This document shows positions 32,875 through 40,992 of a stretch of 64,000 nucleotides of DNA, piece after piece. Both the position numbers and the translations under genes were made by a program. This stretch comes from JAKFWI01 sp031398975 (lineage in GTDB: Bacteria > Pseudomonadota > Alphaproteobacteria > Caulobacterales > Aquidulcibacteraceae), in contig JANNOI010000041.1 of the NCBI GenBank assembly GCA_031398975.1, forward strand, positions 62,001-126,000. Direction: 5' to 3'. Under the pieces are notes generated by a model. That model saw only the letters and a list, made by a program, of their open reading frames with translations, was not told where the DNA came from and did not search any database. The stretch's first letter is position 1. The number at the start of each line of letters is the position of its first letter.

Positions 32875-34041
32875 TCAGCTCCTCACCGCGAGCCTGCCCG
32901 GCAGCGCCGCCAGCGCCAGCGCGCCCAGGCCCAGGAGCGTCGCCGCGAGCCCCGCCAGCGTCCCCAGAAGCGGCGCGAACGCCACGACAGTCAGCCCCGC
33001 CAGCCCCGCAGCCAGCGCCAGCACGCGCGTGCGCCGCGTGGGCGGCCCCTCCCGGAACAGCAGCGTCCCGAGCCCCGCCGCGCCCGCCGCATAGCCCAAG
33101 AGCAGGATCGGGGCGTAGGCCAGGATACCCAAAATCCCCAGCGGCAGGCCGATGATGGTGAGCATCGCCACGAAGGACAGGATCGGCGCGCCCACCGCAA
33201 TCGCCGCTCCCCACGCCAAACTGGCAGGCCAGCGCGTGCGCACGGAGGCCCCGACCCGGTCCGTAAAGCCGGGCGCGGCGAGCACCAGGACAAGCCCCAG
33301 CAGAAACGCGCTGAACCCCACCATCAGCCGCCAGGCGAACTCGCCCGCGAACACCGCCGCCGCCGGCGCCGCGCGCCAGGGCTCGGCCCAGGTCCAGCCG
33401 CCGTCCCGCTCCCAGCGCTCCACGATCTGGCCGTCGACCGCGCCGGTGATGATCGCGTCGGGGGCGATGTCGGGCTCTGCGGCGGCGCGCCAGGTGAACG
33501 CGCCTTCGATGGTTGCGTCGGGGCCCAGCACGATGCGGCGCGCCCGGATCGTCACATTTCCCCCGACCTGGGCGGAGAGCGCCACTTGATCGCCGGACAC
33601 CTCGAGATCGCCGTCGATGCGGCCCTTGACCAGCACGTCCTGGCCCCCGATCCGGGCGTCCTGGCTAATGCGGCTTTCCGGGCCCAGGCGCACATCCTCG
33701 GCATAGGCGTAGAGGTCCTGGCCGACGGCGCCGTCGATCTCGATCTTGCCGGCGGCGGCCGCGAGCTCCCCCCCGATCGCGCCGGTCTGGGCGTACTCCC
33801 CGGCGAACACGCGCACGTCGTCGTCCACCGCGCCGCTGAGCGAGACGGCGCCGGCGGTAAGCAGCGCATCGCCCTGCACCCGCCCCACGACCGCCACCGC
33901 CCCGGCCGCGACCGTCACGTCCCCTGTGCGATCGGGCACCTCGACCTTGCCGCCGAGCCCCCCCGAGCGCTCCTGGGCATGGGCGGGCGGGCCCGCGACC
34001 AGCCAGAGCGCGGCGAACAGCACAAGAAGACGCTTCATCAT
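32875..34041 (-). CDS. Exported beta-helix (bactofilin-like) membrane protein, unknown
   Basis: 388 residues from the ATG pair at 34041/34038, 10 bp after lpdA. A signal peptide ends near AHAQ (residue 22). Residues about 30-215 are short repeats of alternating hydrophobic and glycine/aspartate positions (GDVTVAAGAVAVVGRVQGDAL, GQDVLVKGRIDGDLEVSGDQ), the look of a right-handed beta-helix or polymer-forming cytoskeletal domain. Residues about 245-388 contain four or five membrane helices. The combination suggests a periplasmic scaffold anchored in the inner membrane. No precise function can be assigned. Placement between lpdA and lipA is unlikely to be functional. Confidence 0.7.
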   Translation of the reverse strand: MMKRLLVLFAALWLVAGPPAHAQERSGGLGGKVEVPDRTGDVTVAAGAVAVVGRVQGDALLTAGAVSLSGAVDDDVRVFAGEYAQTGAIGGELAAAAGKIEIDGAVGQDLYAYAEDVRLGPESRISQDARIGGQDVLVKGRIDGDLEVSGDQVALSAQVGGNVTIRARRIVLGPDATIEGAFTWRAAAEPDIAPDAIITGAVDGQIVERWERDGGWTWAEPWRAAPAAAVFAGEFAWRLMVGFSAFLLGLVLVLAAPGFTDRVGASVRTRWPASLAWGAAIAVGAPILSFVAMLTIIGLPLGILGILAYAPILLLGYAAGAAGLGTLLFREGPPTRRTRVLALAAGLAGLTVVAFAPLLGTLAGLAATLLGLGALALAALPGRLAVRS

Positions 34042-34051
34042 CGCTTCACGC

Positions 34052-35461
34052 TCAGGTGTGCAGCACCCGACCATAGGCGTCGAGCACCGCTTCATGCATC
34101 ATTTCCGAGAGCGTTGGGTGGGGGAAAATCGTGTCGATCAGCGTTTGCTCGGTCGCCTCCGCGCTCATCGCCACCGCAAAGCCCTGGATCAGCTCGGTGA
34201 CCTCCGCGCCGACCATGTGCGCGCCCAGAAGCTCGCCCGTCTTGGCGTCGAACACGGTTTTGACGAAGCCCTCCGGCTCCCCCAGCGCGATGGCCTTGCC
34301 ATTGGCCTGGAACGGGAATTTGCCGACCCGGACCGCGCGGCCGGCGGCCTTGGCTTTGGCCTCCGTGAGGCCGATCGAGGCGATCTGGGGGTGGGAATAA
34401 GTGCAGCCCGGTATGCGGGCGGGATCGAGGGCGTGCGGGTGCTGGCCGGCGATCGCCTCGATGCAGGCCACCCCCTCATGGCTTGCCTTGTGCGCGAGCC
34501 AAGGCCCTCCCGTGACGTCGCCGATCGCATAGAGGCCAGCGACCCCCGTGGCGCCGAACCCCTCGACCTTCACATGCCCCTTTTCGATCTTCACCCCCAA
34601 AGCCTCGAGCCCCAGGCCCTCGGTGTTGCCGATAATGCCTACCGCGACGATGGCGTGGCTGGCTTCGAGGGTTTCGGTCTTGCCGGCGATTTCGATCGTG
34701 GCGGAGACGCCCTTGGCGGCGGCCTTCAGGCCGGTGGCCTTGGCGCCGGTGCGGATGGTCAGCCCCTGCTTCTCGAAGGCCTTGCGCGCGAAGGCCGAGA
34801 CCTCCTCGTCCTCCACCGGTAGGATGCGGTCGAGCAGCTCCACCACCACCGTCTTGACCCCGAGTGCGGCGTAAAAGCTTGCGAACTCGATCCCGATCGC
34901 CCCGGAGCCGAAGACAAGGAGGCTCTTGGGCCATTCCGGGGGCGTCATGGCTTCGCGATAGGACCAGATGCGCTTGCCGTCGGCGCTGAGCCCCGCTTCG
35001 GGGATGGAGCGCGCGCGCGCGCCGGTGGCGAGCACCACGTGCTTGGCCTGGTAAGCCGTCTCCTTGCCGTCCTTGGCCTTGACGATCACTTTCGGGGCGG
35101 GGGCGCCTTTCTCCAGCCGCGCCTCGCCCTCGATCACGGCGATCTTGTGCTTCTTCATGAGGAAGGCGACGCCCCCGGATAGCTTGCCCGCCACCTTGCG
35201 CGAGCGCTCAACGACAGCGGCCGGATCGAAGCGGACATTGTCGGCGGCGAGGCCATATTCCTCGGCGTGCTGGAGCGTCCTGTAGACTTCCGCGGTGCGC
35301 AGCAGAGCCTTGGTGGGGATGCAGCCCCAATTGAGGCACACCCCGCCCAGCTTGTCGCGCTCCACGATCGCCGTCTTGAAGCCGAGCTGGGCGGCGCGGA
35401 TGGCGGCGACATAACCGCCCGGGCCCGAGCCGATCACGATCAGGTCGAAATTGTCGCTCAT
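34052..35461 (-). CDS. lpdA: Dihydrolipoamide dehydrogenase
   Basis: 469 residues. FAD-binding GSGPGGYVAA is near the N-terminus, the redox disulfide is Cys42/Cys47 (GGVCLNWGCIPTK), and NAD-binding GSGAIGIEFASFYAALG is central. The C-terminal catalytic His-Glu pair is in HPTLSEMMHEAV. As E3 it reoxidises dihydrolipoyl groups in 2-oxoacid dehydrogenase complexes. The E1/E2 genes are not adjacent; marC lies upstream. A short intergenic gap suggests co-transcription with marC and the beta-helix protein. Confidence 0.96.
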   Translation of the reverse strand: MSDNFDLIVIGSGPGGYVAAIRAAQLGFKTAIVERDKLGGVCLNWGCIPTKALLRTAEVYRTLQHAEEYGLAADNVRFDPAAVVERSRKVAGKLSGGVAFLMKKHKIAVIEGEARLEKGAPAPKVIVKAKDGKETAYQAKHVVLATGARARSIPEAGLSADGKRIWSYREAMTPPEWPKSLLVFGSGAIGIEFASFYAALGVKTVVVELLDRILPVEDEEVSAFARKAFEKQGLTIRTGAKATGLKAAAKGVSATIEIAGKTETLEASHAIVAVGIIGNTEGLGLEALGVKIEKGHVKVEGFGATGVAGLYAIGDVTGGPWLAHKASHEGVACIEAIAGQHPHALDPARIPGCTYSHPQIASIGLTEAKAKAAGRAVRVGKFPFQANGKAIALGEPEGFVKTVFDAKTGELLGAHMVGAEVTELIQGFAVAMSAEATEQTLIDTIFPHPTLSEMMHEAVLDAYGRVLHT

Positions 35462-35505
35462 AGGCGTCCTTCTTGATTTGGCCTGTTCCTAGCGCCGGGC
35501 CGCGT

Positions 35506-36147
35506 TCACGGCCAGCCGAACAGGCCCTTGATACCGTCGGCGACGAACTGCGCCGCGAGCGCGGCGAGGATGATGCCAAAAATGCGGGTGAGCATCGCCG
35601 CCACCGTCTTGCCCATCAGCCGCGTGAGGGGCGCCGCCAGCAGAAACCCGATCAGGCACAGAGCGAGATTGGCGGCCGCGCCCGCGAGCACCATGGCGCG
35701 CGCGGCGACTTCGGTCTCCTGCGTCAGGTACAGCATGATGCTCGCGATCGCGCCGGGGCCGGCGATCAGCGGGATGGCGAGGGGGAAGACGGAGATGTCG
35801 TCCTGGCGGCCGGGATGGGCGGCCTGCTCGGCCTTCACGGTCTCGGCGCGGGCCTCTTGGCGCTCGGCCTGGCGCTCGAACAGCATGTCCACCGCGATCA
35901 GGAAAAGGAGCAGCCCGCCCGCGATGCGGAAGGCGTCGAGGCTCACATGCAATTGCGCCAGCAGCCATTGGCCGCCAAAGGCGAAGGCCCCGAGCGCGGC
36001 GCTCGCCACCGCGACCGATTTCACCGCCATGCGCCGCCGCCAGCGTGAGTCCCCGCCCTCCGTCATGGTCGCGAACATGGGCGTGACGCCCGGGGGGTCG
36101 ATCACGACGAAGAAGGTGACGAAGGCCGCGATGAAGAGGTCGAGCAC
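35506..36147 (-). CDS. MarC-family integral membrane protein
   Basis: 213 residues with six predicted membrane helices. The family signature is FFVVIDPPGVTPMFATMT at the N-terminus and FPLAIPLIAGPGAIASIML in the middle. A charged cytoplasmic loop rich in Glu/Arg (RQAERQEARAETVKAEQ) separates the halves. MarC was once thought to confer multiple antibiotic resistance, but its role is unresolved. It lies 39 bp after serS and 44 bp before lpdA in the same direction. Confidence 0.88.
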   Translation of the reverse strand: MLDLFIAAFVTFFVVIDPPGVTPMFATMTEGGDSRWRRRMAVKSVAVASAALGAFAFGGQWLLAQLHVSLDAFRIAGGLLLFLIAVDMLFERQAERQEARAETVKAEQAAHPGRQDDISVFPLAIPLIAGPGAIASIMLYLTQETEVAARAMVLAGAAANLALCLIGFLLAAPLTRLMGKTVAAMLTRIFGIILAALAAQFVADGIKGLFGWP

Positions 36148-36186
36148 GGGGGCTGCTTAAGTCGCTTCGCCCCGCCCCGCCAGGGT

Positions 36187-37473
36187 TCAGGCTCCGCTTG
36201 AGGCCGCGATCCGCTCCATCCCGCCGAGATAAGCCCGCAGCGCCGCGGGGATCGTCACCGACCCGTCGGGCTCCTGGTAATTCTCGAGCACGGCCACCAG
36301 CGTGCGGCCCACCGCAAGGCCCGATCCGTTCAGCGTGTGCACGAACACCGGCCCCTTCTCCCCCTCGCGCTTGAAGCGGGCGTTGAGGCGGCGGGCCTGG
36401 AAATCCCCGCAATCCGAGCAGGAGCTGATCTCGCGATACTTGCCCTGCGAGGGCAGCCACACTTCAAGATCGTAGGTCTTGCGCGCGGAAAAGCCCATGT
36501 CCCCGGCGCAGAGCAGCATCACGCGGTAGGCAAGGCCCAGGCGCTGCAGGATCTCCTCCGCGCAGGCGGTCATCCGCTCGTGCTCTTCGACGGCGGCCTC
36601 GGGCGTGGTGATGGAGACGAGCTCGACCTTGCGGAACTGGTGCATGCGGATCATGCCGCGCGTGTCGCGCCCCGCGCTGCCGGCCTCGGAGCGGAAGCAG
36701 GCCGTGTCCGCGGTGAAGCGCAGCGGCAGCGAAGCGGGATCGAGCAGGCGCCCGCGCACGAGATTGGTGAGGGAGACCTCGGCGGTCGGGATCAGGAAGC
36801 GCCCGTCCGTGGTCTGGAACAGATCTTCCTCGAATTTGGGCAATTGGCCGGTGCCGAACAGCGCCTCGGGCTTTACGAGCAGCGGCGGGCTCACCTCCTG
36901 GTAGCCGAACTCGCCCGTATGGACGTCCAGCATGAAGGCCGCGAGCGCCCGCTCCAGCCGCGCCAGCGCCCCCTTCAGCGCCACGAAGCGCGCGCCCGAC
37001 ATCGCGGCCGCGCCCTCGAACTCCATCAGCCCCCAGGCTTCGCCGAGCGCGACATGATCCTTCGGCGCGGCGATCGCGGGCGGCGCGCCCCAGCGGCGAA
37101 GCTCGATATTGGCCTCCTCGCCGCCGCCGTCGGGGACTTCCGGGGCGGGGGGATTGGGCAGGCCCGCGAGGCGCGCGTGCAGGGCGCGGCTTGCTTCCGC
37201 CTCGGCCGCGGTCTCGCGTGCGATGATCTCCTTGGCCTCGGCCACCGCCGCCATCAGAGCCTCCGCGCGCGCCTCGTCGCGGGCGGCCTTGGCGGCGCCG
37301 ATTTCTTTGGAGGCCGCATTGCGCGCGGCTTCGGCGTCCTGGCGGGCGGTCTTGGCGGCGCGCTCGGCGCTGTCGAGGGAGAGGATTTCAGGCGTCTGGG
37401 CGGAAAGCCCGCGGCGCGCCCAGGCGGAATCATAGGCGGCGGGGTTTTCGCGAAGCTTCCGGAGATCGTGCAT
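36187..37473 (-). CDS. serS: Seryl-tRNA synthetase
   Basis: 428 residues. The N-terminal coiled-coil arm spans about residues 30-110 and binds the long variable arm of tRNA-Ser. The class II core has motif 2 (FRSEAGSAGRDTRGMIRMHQFRKVEL) and motif 3 (near GRTLVAVLENYQ). SSCSDCGDFQARRLNARF is a SerRS signature. It lies 51 bp after tatC, the common alphaproteobacterial tatC-serS linkage. Confidence 0.97.
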   Translation of the reverse strand: MHDLRKLRENPAAYDSAWARRGLSAQTPEILSLDSAERAAKTARQDAEAARNAASKEIGAAKAARDEARAEALMAAVAEAKEIIARETAAEAEASRALHARLAGLPNPPAPEVPDGGGEEANIELRRWGAPPAIAAPKDHVALGEAWGLMEFEGAAAMSGARFVALKGALARLERALAAFMLDVHTGEFGYQEVSPPLLVKPEALFGTGQLPKFEEDLFQTTDGRFLIPTAEVSLTNLVRGRLLDPASLPLRFTADTACFRSEAGSAGRDTRGMIRMHQFRKVELVSITTPEAAVEEHERMTACAEEILQRLGLAYRVMLLCAGDMGFSARKTYDLEVWLPSQGKYREISSCSDCGDFQARRLNARFKREGEKGPVFVHTLNGSGLAVGRTLVAVLENYQEPDGSVTIPAALRAYLGGMERIAASSGA

Positions 37474-37524
37474 GGCGGACTTTTCCCACGCGGGACCCCG
37501 GGCGCCAAGCTCAGGACGCCCAGC

Positions 37525-38352
37525 TTAGGGCGCGACGACGCCTGCCGCGCTCGCCTCCTCTTTCGCGCGCGCCTTCTCGATCAGCCAGACCAGCCAGATC
37601 GAGATCTCGTAGAGCAGATAGACCGGGATCGCCATGAAGGTCATCGAGAGAATGTCCGGCGGCGTCACGCAGGCGGAAAAGGCCGCAATCCCCACCACCG
37701 CATAGCGCCGCCCCGCGCGCAGCATGCCCGCGCTCACCACCCCCGCCCGCCCCATCAGCGAAAGCGCCACCGGCAGCTGGAAACAGCCCGCAAACGCGAG
37801 CACGAGCGTGGTCACAAAGCTCAGATACTCGTTCACCTTCGGCAAAAGCTTGATGCGGACGGCGGCGTTTTGCACCTCCGTGCCGATGGCGAACTGCATC
37901 GCGAAGGGCAGCGCCACGTAATAGGCGAACGCCCCTCCCGCCAGGAACATCAGCGGCGCCGCCAGCAGGAAGGGGGCCGCCGCCATCCGCTCGCGCTTGT
38001 AAAGGCCGGGGGCGATAAAGGCGTAGACCTGCCAGGCGATCACCGGAAACGCCACCGCGATGCCCGCAAACACCGCCAGTTTCAGCTTGGTGACGAAAAA
38101 TTCGAGCGGCGCGGTGAACACCATCTCCAGCGGCTCTGCCGGGCCCCCGCGCGCGGCGGCCGCCCGCTGCATCGCCTCCACATACGGCCCGACCAGGAAA
38201 TCATAGATCGGGGTGGCGAACGCAAAGCAGCCGGCAGAGGCGACCGCCAGCGCCATCACCGACACGAACAACCGGTTGCGCAGCTCCTGGAGATGGTCGA
38301 GAAGCGGCGCGCGCGAGCCCTCCAACTCGTCTTCCTCGGGGGTGTCGGTCAT
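37525..38352 (-). CDS. tatC: Sec-independent protein translocase TatC
   Basis: 275 residues with six membrane helices. The first cytoplasmic motif LLDHLQELRNRLF, and FEFFVTKLKLAVFAGIAVAFPVIAWQVYAFIAPGLYKRER with the FxxP/E region, are the signal-peptide docking site. TatC binds twin-arginine signals and nucleates the pore with TatA and TatB. The start overlaps tatB by four bases. An obvious client in this window is the Tat-signal protein at 11817. Confidence 0.96.
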   Translation of the reverse strand: MTDTPEEDELEGSRAPLLDHLQELRNRLFVSVMALAVASAGCFAFATPIYDFLVGPYVEAMQRAAAARGGPAEPLEMVFTAPLEFFVTKLKLAVFAGIAVAFPVIAWQVYAFIAPGLYKRERMAAAPFLLAAPLMFLAGGAFAYYVALPFAMQFAIGTEVQNAAVRIKLLPKVNEYLSFVTTLVLAFAGCFQLPVALSLMGRAGVVSAGMLRAGRRYAVVGIAAFSACVTPPDILSMTFMAIPVYLLYEISIWLVWLIEKARAKEEASAAGVVAP

Positions 38353-38729
38353 GGGCCCGCGATCGCGGGCGGACGGGGCTCGGGCGGGGCCAGCGGCTCC
38401 ATGGCGGGCTCCGGCTCCGGCGGCTTTCGCTCCGGGTCAGGGTCGTGATAGGGCGCGGAGACTGCGGCGGCCGTCTCGGAAAGCTCGCGGTTGATGTCGT
38501 CGAACGGGCGGTTGCGGCGCAGCGCATCGACTTCCTTGCGCAGCTCGTCGAGTTCGGCCTGGCGGGCGAGCTCATCGAAGCCGGCGCGGAATTCCTGGGC
38601 CATGGCGCGGAGCTTGGCGCTGAACCGCCCCAGCTTGCGCAGCATGAGCGGCAGGTCCTTCGGCCCCACCACCAGCAGCGCGATCACGGCAAGTGCTAGG
38701 ATTTCGGAAAAGCCAAGGCCAGGGAGCAT
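38349..38729 (-). CDS. tatB: Twin-arginine translocase subunit TatB
   Basis: 126 residues. One N-terminal membrane helix (GLGFSEILALAVIALLVVGPKDLP) is followed by the amphipathic helix LMLRKLGRFSAKLRAMAQEF and a long acidic/Pro-rich tail. The GPKDLP hinge and length distinguish it from TatA. It forms the receptor complex with TatC. It is 47 bp downstream of tatA. Confidence 0.93.
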   Translation of the reverse strand: MLPGLGFSEILALAVIALLVVGPKDLPLMLRKLGRFSAKLRAMAQEFRAGFDELARQAELDELRKEVDALRRNRPFDDINRELSETAAAVSAPYHDPDPERKPPEPEPAMEPLAPPEPRPPAIAGP

Positions 38730-38776
38730 GGCGCGCCTATGCTGGGATCAGGCCTAAGCGAGGCTGGCGCGTGGGG

Positions 38777-39028
38777 TCAAAGCCCGGTCTTGTCGGCGGC
38801 GGGGGCGCGCTCGGCCACGCTCGATTTGTCGGCGATGCGGCGTGGGGGTTCGGCGGGGGGAGCGGCGGGGTCGGCCGGCGCGTCCTGGGAATCGCCCAGG
38901 CCCTTGCGGAAGCCTTTGATGCCTTTGCCGAGGTCTTCCATCAGGTTGGAGATGCGCCCGGGCCTGCCGAAGAGCAGGAAGGCGAGGGCCAGTACGATCA
39001 AAAGCGGGATAAGGCCGGGGGCGTGCAT
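38777..39028 (-). CDS. tatA: Twin-arginine translocase subunit TatA
   Basis: 83 residues. A short membrane helix (LIPLLIVLALAFLLFG) ends at the Phe-Gly hinge, followed by the amphipathic helix ISNLMEDLGKGIKGFRKGL. This is the diagnostic TatA layout, followed by a disordered Pro/Ala tail. TatA oligomers form the translocation pathway. The gene precedes tatB and tatC in the usual order. Confidence 0.92.
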   Translation of the reverse strand: MHAPGLIPLLIVLALAFLLFGRPGRISNLMEDLGKGIKGFRKGLGDSQDAPADPAAPPAEPPRRIADKSSVAERAPAADKTGL

Positions 39029-39058
39029 CGCTTACTATCCTTGTCCGAAACCGCTCGC

Positions 39059-39826
39059 CTAGCCCTCGGGCGCGGCGAGATGGTCGACGAAGAAATCGGC
39101 GCCGTCATCGCCGGGATCAAGGGGATCCTCGTCCGGGGCCAGTTCGGCGCTGGGTCGCGGCGTCTCGAGACCGGGCGGCGCGCGTGCGTCGAGCAGTCCC
39201 GCCGCTTTCAGATCGTCCTTGCCGGGCAAGGCGTCAAGCGAGGGCAGCCCGAAATGGAGCAGAAAAGCCTCGCTGGTGCCGTAGGTCAGCGGCCGGCCCG
39301 GCGTGCGCCGGCGCCCGCGCGGTCGCACCCAGCCGATCTCCAGCAACAGGTCCAGCGTGCCGCGGCTTAACGAAACCCCGCGGACCTCCTCCATCTCCGG
39401 GCGGGTGATGGGCTGGTGGTAGGCGATGATGGCCAGGCATTCGAGCGCGGCCTTGGAGAGCCGCTTAGGCTCGGCCCGGGTCTGGGAAAAGAGGAACGCA
39501 AGGTCGGCCGCGCTCTGGAAGCGCCATTTGCCGCCCGCCTCGACGAGCTCCACGCCGCGCCCGGCATAATCACGCTTCAGCCGGGACAGCACCGCCCCCA
39601 CATCGACGCCCGCCCCCAACCGCTCGGCGAGTTCGCCGGCCGAAAGCGGCTCCCCGGATACAAACAGCAGCGCCTCCGCCGCCCGCAGGGCCGCCTCGAA
39701 CGGCGCCTCGCGCCCCTCGGCGCGGGCGAGCGCGCGCGACAATGCGTCCGGCGGCTCGGCCCCGAAGGCGCGCTCGAGCTTGCGGAACGCGCCCGCGACG
39801 CCGTCCTCGCAGTCCTCCCCGCTCAT
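39059..39826 (-). CDS. scpB: Segregation and condensation protein ScpB
   Basis: 255 residues. Winged-helix domains are at about 45-125 (ALRAAEALLFVSGEPLSAGELAERLG) and 130-205 (LSKAALECLAIIAYHQPITRPEMEEVRGVS). The acidic C-terminus and a roughly 40-residue N-terminal extension are not conserved. ScpB is the kite-type partner of ScpA and SMC in chromosome condensation. It overlaps hisZ by four bases; the usual upstream neighbour scpA is absent here. tatA follows after 30 bp, as in other Alphaproteobacteria. Confidence 0.92.
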   Translation of the reverse strand: MSGEDCEDGVAGAFRKLERAFGAEPPDALSRALARAEGREAPFEAALRAAEALLFVSGEPLSAGELAERLGAGVDVGAVLSRLKRDYAGRGVELVEAGGKWRFQSAADLAFLFSQTRAEPKRLSKAALECLAIIAYHQPITRPEMEEVRGVSLSRGTLDLLLEIGWVRPRGRRRTPGRPLTYGTSEAFLLHFGLPSLDALPGKDDLKAAGLLDARAPPGLETPRPSAELAPDEDPLDPGDDGADFFVDHLAAPEG

Positions 39827-40992
39827 GGCCCGCGCCCGAGGGCTGCGTCCTCAAGCCGTTTCAGCCGCACCGCAAAGCCCGACGCGGCCCACGCCTCCAG
39901 GCCTTGCGCCTGCTCGCGCCGCGCCAGCGCCTGGAGCAGCCCGTCATAGCGCCCGCCCCCGCCCAGGCCCGCGCGCTGGCCCAGGATGGGCGCCTCCAGC
40001 TCGAACACGAAGCCGTCATAATAGGCGAGCCCCCGGCCGAGCCCGAGGGAGAAGCGCGTGGCGTCGGGCGGGCGCGTCAGGGTTTTGAGCGCGGCCCAAC
40101 GCGCGCGAGCGCGCTCGATGGCGTGGTCGAGTTCGGGGGAGGCGTTCAGGTGCGGCGGGCGGGTAAGCTTGGCCAGCGCCTTCAGCGCCGCGTCCGGGGG
40201 CCCCTCGATCGCGAGCGCGGCGGAGATGAGGGCGAGGCGGTCCGCCGGCGGGCGCGGGGCGCGCGCACGCGCGGCGTTCTCCCGCAGGCGGGCCGCGACC
40301 TCCACGACGCTGCGCCCCCCCACCGGCGCGATGCCCGCCACCTGAAGCACCTCCGCCACGGCCGCGGCCGCGGCCGCCTCCGGCAGCGCCGCCAGCGCCT
40401 CTCCCAGGGCCGAGCTGCGCGGAGGCGCGGGCGCGCCCGCTTCCGCCACGATCCGCGCCACCCCGCCCGGCGCCGCAAACGCCCGGATGAGGCGCTCCCC
40501 CCAGGGCGGGGGCAGCCCGCCCGCCCCCACGAGCGCCCGGAACAGGCCCACATCCCCGAGGCTCAAGGCCGGCTCGACACCCGCGGCGCGGCAGAGTTCG
40601 AGCCCGGCTGCGATGATCTCGGCCTCCTGGGCGGATGCGGCGGGGAGCGGGGCGAAGAATTCCGCCCCCGCCTGCACGAATTCCACCGCGCCCGAGGTCG
40701 CTTCCCGCCGCCGGCGGAATACGAGCCCCTCATAGCAGATTGCGAACGGCTCCCCCGCGCGCCAGCCCGGCAGAGCGAGCGCCGCGCGCACGGCCGGCGC
40801 CGTCATGTCCGGACGCAGGCACAGCTCCTCGCCCGCGCCGTCCTCCACCAGGAATGCGCGCCTGCGGATCTCCTCGCCCGCGAGATCGAGATAGAGCCCG
40901 GCCGGTTGCAGCAGGTCAGGCTCGACCCACACACCCCCCAGCCGCGCCAGCGCCTCGCGGACCGCACGCGCGTTCGTCGCTACCGGACTCAT
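39823..40992 (-). CDS. hisZ: ATP phosphoribosyltransferase regulatory subunit HisZ
   Basis: 389 residues of a HisRS-like class II fold lacking the anticodon domain. LCLRPDMTAPAVR corresponds to motif 2, and GLGRGLAYYDGFVFELEAP with GLGGGGRYDGLLQAL to the histidine-binding half. HisZ pairs with the short form of HisG in the first step of histidine biosynthesis. hisG is not adjacent; scpB takes the position after it. Its start overlaps hisS by four bases. Confidence 0.9.
   Translation of the reverse strand: MSPVATNARAVREALARLGGVWVEPDLLQPAGLYLDLAGEEIRRRAFLVEDGAGEELCLRPDMTAPAVRAALALPGWRAGEPFAICYEGLVFRRRREATSGAVEFVQAGAEFFAPLPAASAQEAEIIAAGLELCRAAGVEPALSLGDVGLFRALVGAGGLPPPWGERLIRAFAAPGGVARIVAEAGAPAPPRSSALGEALAALPEAAAAAAVAEVLQVAGIAPVGGRSVVEVAARLRENAARARAPRPPADRLALISAALAIEGPPDAALKALAKLTRPPHLNASPELDHAIERARARWAALKTLTRPPDATRFSLGLGRGLAYYDGFVFELEAPILGQRAGLGGGGRYDGLLQALARREQAQGLEAWAASGFAVRLKRLEDAALGRGP

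Noticed and set aside
36337..38448. 703-residue rightward frame across serS and tatC
   Set aside because: His/Arg/Gln-rich, without recognisable domains, and antisense to two unmistakable core genes.
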